Assembly (NCBI GenBank): GCA_001783595.1
Contig: MFMW01000014.1
Span: 1-34,414 of the forward strand
Direction: 5' to 3'
DNA from: Candidatus Kuenenbacteria bacterium RIFCSPHIGHO2_02_FULL_39_13
Lineage (GTDB): Bacteria > Patescibacteriota > Patescibacteriia > UBA2196 > GWA2-42-15
Length of the DNA: 34,414 nucleotides
Positions 28,904 through 34,414 of this stretch are shown in pieces. The position numbers and the translations under genes are program-made. Under the pieces are notes generated by a model that was not told where the DNA came from, made no database searches, and saw nothing but the letters and a program-made list of their open reading frames with translations. Within the stretch, counting starts at the first letter, position 1; each line of letters begins with the position of its first letter.

Positions 28904-30201
28904 ATGTTTTCATCTATTTTTTCCTGGTCGTCAAAAAAATAGGCGGTAATAAAAACTAGGGATAAATAGGCGATATAATTACTATGGAAAAAACGAGAAC
29001 AAAACCAAAAAGCAAAAAGTAATAGCCCATAATTTACTATCACTTGGCTTAGGGTGTTTCTCTTTTGTTGAATCTTAATTAAAAATATGAGCAGAGGAAA
29101 GCCAATTAATAACTCCGGGATCCAAAAAGGAAAATAATCTCGATGATTTTGGATTACTTGACCGGCTAGCAACAAAATTGACAGGCCAAAGCCACCAATG
29201 GGAAAACTGGTCGGCAGGCTGCCACTGAGATACAAAAAAATATCTTCAACAAAAGAGCGGCAATCCCAAATTAAAAAAATGCCAAAAAGCAAAATGTTGG
29301 TAACCCAGAAGGGGTATGTTTTAATAAAAATATTTTTTATTTTAGGAATAAAAGACTCTTTCCCCCGCTGAAACCAGATATAAAAAAAATAAAAAGGTAC
29401 CAACGGCCAGGCAGAATGTTTGCTTAAAACCGCTAAAGCCAAAATAAGTGAGGATATCCTTGTCTTCCTTTGTTTTAATAAAAATAAACTTAAAAGGACC
29501 CAGAAGAAGACAAAAATATCATTGGTACCCCCGACAAAGCAAGGAATAAATAAAGGATTGATACTAAAAAAAATTAAAAAAAGTAATTTATTTTGTTTTT
29601 TTGAGGGGATTGAATAAATAATAAATAAAGAGGCGATGTAGCAAAGAATATAAATAATTCTTTGGTCGTACCAATAGAAAAAAAGATTGCAAAAAAAATA
29701 AAATGGGACAGAAAAAATTATGTGCCAAGGAAGTTGAACAAAATGATTTATTGCCGGATTGGGTATAGAAATACCCAAGCTCGTTACTAGCTCTCCGCCC
29801 CAGAGCACACCAAGTGAGGACGAATAATCTTCTTTATAAGGATTTTTACCCTGTAATAAAAATTTTACTCCTTCTTCCATTTGTAAGGCGGCATCGTGAG
29901 TAAAGGCAAAGGGACCAATTTTTGAACGCAAAAAAATATTATTAATAAGAGGCAAAAAATTCAATAAAATCGCGAACGCTATAATAATAATGACTTTATA
30001 TAAATTTTTATTATTCACTTTTTCTTTGATGTCAATCAAAAAATAAACAAATAAAAGCGTAAGGCTAAAGAACCAGAAAAAAGACATTTTAGTTAGCGGC
30101 AATGTTTCAAATAAATAATAAAGAGTAGTTACTGTAAAAATAAACAGAAAAAGAGCATCTATTGATAGACTTTTTTTAATAAAACTATTTTTTTCTAACA
30201 T
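28897..30201 (-). CDS. Polytopic membrane protein, GT-C-like (third)
   Basis: A protein of 434 residues with about ten membrane segments. The first large loop has FTHDAALQMEEGVKFLLQGKNPYKEDY, where the acidic pair and the GxNPY sequence recall GT87/GT39-type GT-C enzymes. FVGGTNDIFVFFWVLLSLFLL and LAVLSKHSAWPLVPFYF follow, both common in this group. It lacks the long C-terminal soluble domain of its two downstream neighbours. It overlaps the methyltransferase gene and the next membrane gene by 7 bp each. Assigned by pattern and context. Confidence 0.72.
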   Translation of the reverse strand: MLEKNSFIKKSLSIDALFLFIFTVTTLYYLFETLPLTKMSFFWFFSLTLLFVYFLIDIKEKVNNKNLYKVIIIIAFAILLNFLPLINNIFLRSKIGPFAFTHDAALQMEEGVKFLLQGKNPYKEDYSSSLGVLWGGELVTSLGISIPNPAINHFVQLPWHIIFSVPFYFFCNLFFYWYDQRIIYILCYIASLFIIYSIPSKKQNKLLFLIFFSINPLFIPCFVGGTNDIFVFFWVLLSLFLLKQRKTRISSLILALAVLSKHSAWPLVPFYFFYIWFQRGKESFIPKIKNIFIKTYPFWVTNILLFGIFLIWDCRSFVEDIFLYLSGSLPTSFPIGGFGLSILLLAGQVIQNHRDYFPFWIPELLIGFPLLIFLIKIQQKRNTLSQVIVNYGLLLFAFWFCSRFFHSNYIAYLSLVFITAYFFDDQEKIDENIC

Positions 30202-30866
30202 AATTCTTTATTTTTATTTATTTTATAAATAATTATTTTCCACATACTTAAATGTGTTTTAATTTCTTTAATTTTTTCAAAACCAGCAACTGAAAAACTC
30301 GCATAAAGCAGGTTCTCGTCAAAGCAATTAACATGAACATCTTGCCAAACTTTGCCGCGACATTTTACCCAAAAATACCATACCATTTTGAATAACAAAT
30401 TTTCATTTGGGATGCCAATAATTAGAATTGACTGATTTTTGAGAACTCTTTTAATCTCTGATCCTATTTTTTGTGGATTGGATATGTGTTCAAGCACATC
30501 AAAAGCTGTAACAATATCAAAAAAATTATCGCGGAAAGGGATGCCTTCCGTTAGGTCGGCTGTCAAGAATAAATTTGCTGGATATTTATTTTGAGCATAT
30601 TGGATGGCTGTTCCGGAAATATCTATACCATACATTTTAGTATTAAAAATTTTCCGCAGATGATCAGTCAGCATCCCACTGTGGCAACCCAAATCTAATG
30701 ATTTGCCGCCTTGCGGTAAATCGGCAAATATTTTTTTTAATATTCTAAATTTGTGCAGATGCCAACATCTTTGCAACAAATTATGCTTAATGCCCGTCTC
30801 ATAATAATCTGCCGGAACATTTTTATGGATTTGATCTAAATATTGTTTGGTGACTGCTTCTTCCAT
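30195..30866 (-). CDS. Class I SAM-dependent methyltransferase
   Basis: A protein of 223 residues of the Methyltransf_11/23 type. SAM-binding motif I SLDLGCHSGMLTDHL, acidic motif II MYGIDISGTAIQYA, and motif IV FDIVTAFDVLEHISNP are in order, followed by LIIGIPNENL. No membrane segment is convincing. Its place between a GT2 and a GT-C-like gene suggests that it modifies a surface sugar or a lipid carrier, but protein or small-molecule substrates are possible. It is separated from the GT2 by 6 bp and overlaps the downstream membrane gene by 7 bp. Confidence 0.85.
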   Translation of the reverse strand: MEEAVTKQYLDQIHKNVPADYYETGIKHNLLQRCWHLHKFRILKKIFADLPQGGKSLDLGCHSGMLTDHLRKIFNTKMYGIDISGTAIQYAQNKYPANLFLTADLTEGIPFRDNFFDIVTAFDVLEHISNPQKIGSEIKRVLKNQSILIIGIPNENLLFKMVWYFWVKCRGKVWQDVHVNCFDENLLYASFSVAGFEKIKEIKTHLSMWKIIIYKINKNKELC

Positions 30867-30872
30867 ATTTTT

Positions 30873-31565
30873 TTAATTTTTATAGATCCGATAAATATTT
30901 TTTAAATAGTCTTTAATGACATCAAACGAATTAATTCTGCTTGGCCTGTACATTTCCTGCCAAATAACCGGTATTTCATTAATTTTAAAACCAGCGCGCT
31001 GGCTTAAAATTAGCATTTCCGTGTCAAAAAACCAAGTCTTGTTTTGGATGCGCGGCAATATGCGATCAACCACTGCTTGGTTGATCGCTTTAAAGCCGCA
31101 AGGAGCGTCTTTTGCTTTGAGCTTAAATAATATTTTAAGGATTATGCGCAAGCTCAAAGAAAAAATTTTTCGTTTGAGCGAGCGGCTGACTTGGGAATTA
31201 TGCGCGAAACGCGAACCAATAGCAACATCACAGCCATTTTTTATGCGCTCAATTAATTCAGGCAATGATTTTAAATTGGTTGACAAATCAGCATCCATAA
31301 AAACATAAATATCACTGGTGTAATTTTGCCAAGCTTCAATTACGGCATAGCCCTTACCGTGGTTTTGAGTACGATAATATTTAATTTGTTGAAAGATGCC
31401 AGTCAATTGCCGGGCAATATTTGGCGTGTCGTCAGTGGAACCATTGTCTGAAATTACAATATGCCAATTCTCTTTTATGTTTTTTTTGCAAAAATCAAAC
31501 ACTTTTAAAGTGTTTTCCTTTAGGATTGCTTCTTCATTATAGACTGGTAAAACAATGGTAACCAT
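30873..31565 (-). CDS. GT2 glycosyltransferase (dolichyl-phosphate glucosyltransferase-like)
   Basis: About 230 residues. Motifs: MVTIVLPVYNEEAIL at the start, ISDNGSTDDTPN, YVFMDADLSTN (DxD), IGSRFAHNSQV, and DAPCGFKAINQAV with TWFFDTEML, the pattern of Alg5/DPG-synthase-like enzymes that load a sugar onto polyprenol phosphate. I start at Met13 of the track ORF (ATG 31565) because it sits 1 bp after the upstream stop, while the longer start would overlap that gene by 35 bp and add residues not seen in the family. It would make a second polyprenol-phosphate sugar beside the Dpm1-like enzyme. Confidence 0.88.
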   Translation of the reverse strand: MVTIVLPVYNEEAILKENTLKVFDFCKKNIKENWHIVISDNGSTDDTPNIARQLTGIFQQIKYYRTQNHGKGYAVIEAWQNYTSDIYVFMDADLSTNLKSLPELIERIKNGCDVAIGSRFAHNSQVSRSLKRKIFSLSLRIILKILFKLKAKDAPCGFKAINQAVVDRILPRIQNKTWFFDTEMLILSQRAGFKINEIPVIWQEMYRPSRINSFDVIKDYLKNIYRIYKN

Positions 31566-31566
31566 A

Positions 31567-33084
31567 TTAATTAATTTTATATATAAAGCCGTCTTTATCA
31601 TAATAAACTAACTGGCATAAATTATCTTGATCAAGATTGTTTTTCAATTTTTCATTGCCAATTTTAACAAAGACATAATGAGCAGCAAACTCATCTTTAA
31701 TAATAGCGCAAATGTTTTTGCTAGTCAGGCCGGTGGTAATATTTTTCCAGCTCCAATACTGACGTTCATTTTTCAGATACATAAAAGTCGGGTCAAGGCC
31801 GATAATATATCTGTTATAACTATTGTGATAAAAAAGCACTGGCCAGTCATCCCAGTTGTCGTGGAATACTATGTCGCCTTCTTGGGAATTTTCTTTTAAC
31901 CAGGCAACAATGCCCGTGAATTGATTGAAATTATAATTTTTTCTCAAATTTTCCTTTAAGCCATTAAAATTAGCGCCAATAATAATCGGCAAATAAAGCA
32001 CCGATAAGATAATAAAAAGCAAGGTTATTGTTTGATACTTAAAATATAATTTTACTATTTGGCTGATGAGATTGATTTTTTTAAATTCTAAAAAGTCGCT
32101 GATTGTGAAACTGCTAAACAATAGAACAAGAGGGATAAAATATTCAATATTTCTTTGTGATTTTAAGGTCAGGATAAAAAATATTATTGAGATTATGAGT
32201 AAAGTCCAATTTTTTGAATCTTGTTTTTTTAAATAAATAAAAAATATCAATAAAGCCAGAATAAGCAAAATTATAATAAACAAATCATACTGCACCAAAC
32301 TAAAAAAACTCATGCCATACCACTCTCCCCCAACATTAATAATGCTTTTGAAATTAATTAGCCCGATTTGAATAGTTTGCTGCCAATAAAATAAAATATT
32401 TTGGGGGAAATAGGGATTAATAACCAGTCCGCAGATGATGCCCGCCATGGTTGATGAAAACAGCTTGGCTTTTAAACTGATTAAGAAATAAACAAGAGCG
32501 ATGCCGAGCATAATTGGCCAGCCGCCGTAAAGCCAAACATAGCTGAATGATAAGGCAAACATTGGCCATGACCATCTGTTTTTATTGGTAAAAAGCAAGT
32601 AGATGAAACATAATAAAAAGATAAGGGAGAGTGACGGTATTTTGGCTAGATTTATCCGGAAAATGAATTGGTGGACAAAGAGCAACAGAATCGTATAAGC
32701 CAATGAATGCTTAATTTTAAATTTATCCAACAGCCATTGAAAAACCAGAATCGCCAGAGCGGCAAAAATAACAGCGCTGATTTTTACGGCAAGCAAAGGG
32801 TTAAAGACGAGAAGAAATGGAATTAAAATCAAATGATATAAAAAATGGTGGTCAATATAGACATCATCAAGCGTGGTAAACGGCAGCCAGTGAAAATCTT
32901 TAACCGGGCCAAAGTCTTTAATTAATTCAGCAATTTTGGCATGATAAAAAGAATCCGGGTCAGTAAAACTTGGCGTTGAGTTGAGCCAGAGAAAATAAGC
33001 GCCAACCACTAAAAATAAAATCAAGTAGGCCAATGGCCTCCTTGATAAAATTTTTCTGGGAAGCTCTGCAATAAAATCTAGCAT
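31567..33084 (-). CDS. Polytopic membrane protein with STT3-like features
   Basis: A protein of 505 residues with about eleven membrane segments. Just after the first helix comes FTDPDSFYHAKIAELI, then DDVYIDHHFLYH, similar in kind to the first acidic loop of GT66 oligosaccharyltransferases (STT3/AglB/PglB). The C-terminal soluble part contains AWLKENSQEGDIVFHDNWDDWPVLFY and IIGLDPTFMY, which recalls the position of the WWDYG block but does not match it. It could be a distant oligosaccharyltransferase or another GT-C enzyme. It lies second in the operon, directly after the PGI/PMI gene (6-bp gap). Confidence 0.65.
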   Translation of the reverse strand: MLDFIAELPRKILSRRPLAYLILFLVVGAYFLWLNSTPSFTDPDSFYHAKIAELIKDFGPVKDFHWLPFTTLDDVYIDHHFLYHLILIPFLLVFNPLLAVKISAVIFAALAILVFQWLLDKFKIKHSLAYTILLLFVHQFIFRINLAKIPSLSLIFLLCFIYLLFTNKNRWSWPMFALSFSYVWLYGGWPIMLGIALVYFLISLKAKLFSSTMAGIICGLVINPYFPQNILFYWQQTIQIGLINFKSIINVGGEWYGMSFFSLVQYDLFIIILLILALLIFFIYLKKQDSKNWTLLIISIIFFILTLKSQRNIEYFIPLVLLFSSFTISDFLEFKKINLISQIVKLYFKYQTITLLFIILSVLYLPIIIGANFNGLKENLRKNYNFNQFTGIVAWLKENSQEGDIVFHDNWDDWPVLFYHNSYNRYIIGLDPTFMYLKNERQYWSWKNITTGLTSKNICAIIKDEFAAHYVFVKIGNEKLKNNLDQDNLCQLVYYDKDGFIYKIN

Positions 33085-33090
33085 TATGGT

Positions 33091-34158
33091 TTATGCCAAT
33101 TGCGTCTTAAAATAATCAACCCAAGGGATTGGCGCTGGATCAACATTGTTGAGCATAGCCAGATAAAAACTGACATAGGAACCAAAAAGCAACATTTCAA
33201 AAGACTGCATAAATTCAGTTCTGCCCTGGAGTTTATAACTTAAATAATTAATTTTATTCTTGCGGAGAATGTCTTTAGTGATTTTCAGACGCTCTGCATT
33301 GCGCGGATGATAAAGCTGGGATTCAAAAAAACAAAAAAATAAATTTTTGGGATTATTTTCGGGACAACTAAGCCCTTCAAGCAAATGATGGTTTAATTCT
33401 GAAATAATAAAGTAATGGGAAAAATTCTTTGAGTTTTCATTGAGTTGGTTGGCTAGAACATGGGCATTGCCGCTTAAAAATTCTGCGGCAACAATAAGCG
33501 GCGCATAATTTTGCACATGGTCTGCTGTTTGTTTGGCTAAATTATCAAGAGTTAAGTTTTTAGCTTCAAATTGTAATTTCAACTTATCTAAAAATTGAAT
33601 GACAGCTTTTATTTCCCGATCGCTTACTTTGATAACGGCGCATTTTTCAAAAAGTCCCAGAAGCCCGGTAATGGCATAGCCGATGCCCATCCTTGGCTGA
33701 TTGCAAATATTATATTTTGGTTTAAATAAATAACCCGGGATCTTACCTGCTTTTATTAGCGCGCCCAATTCACCTCCACTGGCAATGGCTAAAATTTTAG
33801 CGCCTTTTCTCTTAGCTTGTTCATAGGTGTTTAACACTTCCTCCGTATTGCCGGAATAGCTGGATAATACATATAATGTATCTTTGTCCACTATGCCGGG
33901 CAAATCATAACTATGAATATTACCAAGGGGCATCTTTAATTTTTTAAAATAAATTGATTGGATGATATGCGCGCCAAGACCAGAACCGCCCATGCCATTG
34001 ACCACGACTTTTTTTACTTTTTTGTAATCAGCCGGAATGTCTACTTGCTTTACTTCAGCCCAAGCTTGCTCAATTTGTTTTGGCAGCAAATCAATGCTAG
34101 CCAACATATTAGACTGGTCTAAATTTTTTATGGCTTTTGGGTCATCTAAAATATTCAT
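33091..34158 (-). CDS. Bifunctional phosphoglucose/phosphomannose isomerase
   Basis: A protein of 355 residues of the SIS-domain PGI/PMI type known from archaea and some bacteria. It interconverts fructose-6-P with glucose-6-P and mannose-6-P. Motifs: VVVNGMGGSGLGAHII, LYVLSSYSGNTEEVL (phosphate-binding SIS loop), NENSKNFSHYFIISELNHHLLEG with the His/Glu pair, and the C-terminal DPAPIPWVDYFK. It heads the minus-strand operon of glycosyltransferases and could supply both glucose and mannose precursors. Its leaderless promoter begins immediately after the rlmE-type stop. ATG 34158 is well supported by that promoter. Confidence 0.9.
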   Translation of the reverse strand: MNILDDPKAIKNLDQSNMLASIDLLPKQIEQAWAEVKQVDIPADYKKVKKVVVNGMGGSGLGAHIIQSIYFKKLKMPLGNIHSYDLPGIVDKDTLYVLSSYSGNTEEVLNTYEQAKRKGAKILAIASGGELGALIKAGKIPGYLFKPKYNICNQPRMGIGYAITGLLGLFEKCAVIKVSDREIKAVIQFLDKLKLQFEAKNLTLDNLAKQTADHVQNYAPLIVAAEFLSGNAHVLANQLNENSKNFSHYFIISELNHHLLEGLSCPENNPKNLFFCFFESQLYHPRNAERLKITKDILRKNKINYLSYKLQGRTEFMQSFEMLLFGSYVSFYLAMLNNVDPAPIPWVDYFKTQLA

Positions 34159-34164
34159 AGGTTT

Positions 34165-34193
34165 ATTATATTATTTTTATATGCTTCTGTCTA
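34165..34193 (-). promoter_or_regulatory. Promoter of the sugar/GT-C operon (leaderless)
   Basis: On the minus strand TAGACA, a 17-nt spacer, TATAAT, ending 6 nt before the ATG at 34158. The -35 box abuts the upstream stop codon. Confidence 0.7.
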
Positions 34194-34414
34194 TTATCGG
34201 CAAATCACATATATCTCAAAACTCCTGTCGCGGCTGGCTTTGGGCTTGAAAACGGCAACGCGGCTAAATCGGCTTTTTAGGTTTTTAACAAAGCCGTCAA
34301 AATCGCCGCCCTGAAAAATTTTCAAGACTAAATTTCCGTGTGGAGCTAAAAATTTTTCAGCCAAGGAAACCACCCGCTCGTTCAACTCAATTGATTTTAA
34401 ATGATCAACTTCTT
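34194..34414 (-). CDS. RlmE/FtsJ-type rRNA 2'-O-methyltransferase, C-terminal part (cut by window end)
   Basis: The frame is open from the window edge to the TAA. It reads ...DHLKSIELNERVVSLAEKFLAPHGNLVLKIFQGGDFDG and ends FKPKASRDRSFEIYVI. This matches the last third of RlmE/FtsJ proteins: the helix before the GG(N/D) turn, the catalytic Lys in LKIFQG, and the catalytic Glu in SFEIYV. RlmE methylates a uridine in the 23S rRNA A-loop. The track's TTG start at 34385 is internal. Only about 73 residues are visible, so whether the SAM-binding part is intact is unknown. Confidence 0.82.
   Translation of the reverse strand, partial: EVDHLKSIELNERVVSLAEKFLAPHGNLVLKIFQGGDFDGFVKNLKSRFSRVAVFKPKASRDRSFEIYVICR

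Overview
The window looks like a piece of a Candidatus Patescibacteria (CPR) chromosome, inferred from sequence style alone. It is AT-rich, with tightly packed genes and very short spacers. It carries a secreted protease ending in tandem GKLLLQVED..GRIWYV modules, many polytopic GT-C-like membrane proteins beside lipid-linked glycosyltransferases, two GlgA-type glucan synthases, a short ValS, and a tRNA without encoded CCA. At least six genes appear to be transcribed as leaderless mRNAs: a sigma70-like -10 box ends 6-8 nt before the ATG.

Layout. 1-2.3 kb is an accessory stretch: the end of a HigB-like toxin, its XRE antitoxin, a DUF3800 protein and a PemK/MazF-like toxin. These are separated by copies of one intergenic repeat that carries a palindrome, a promoter and, in two copies, a DnaA-box-like 9-mer. 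2.3-4.5 kb holds a zinc-ribbon peptide, a small membrane protein and a secreted trypsin-like protease. 4.5-7.5 kb holds a retropepsin-like aspartic protease and valS, each with its own promoter. 7.6-10.2 kb (minus) holds a small unknown protein and dksA/traR-lspA-comM. 10.3-18 kb (minus) runs yebC-ruvC-glgA-(repeat)-GH57-APH-type kinase-GT4-glgA, a probable alpha-glucan module attached to housekeeping genes. 18-21.6 kb (plus) holds rplS, tRNA-Leu(GAG), a DUF4143 ATPase behind a large inverted repeat, and a purB-like lyase. 21.7-34.2 kb holds a DUF2079 membrane protein convergent with a nine-gene minus-strand operon: phosphoglucose/phosphomannose isomerase, STT3-like membrane protein, GT2, methyltransferase, three GT-C-like membrane proteins, Dpm1-like synthase and a GT39-like protein. 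This operon probably builds and transfers polyprenol-linked surface sugars. The window ends inside an rlmE/ftsJ-type methyltransferase gene.

The most unusual signal is a set of short palindromic or simple-repeat DNA elements sitting in frame inside protein-coding genes (two in valS, one in a glgA, three in the DUF2079 gene) or across a gene junction (end of the second glgA). They read through as hydrophilic or low-complexity inserts, much like Rickettsia palindromic elements. The second is the modular toxin/DUF cassette region with its repeated hairpin-promoter spacer.
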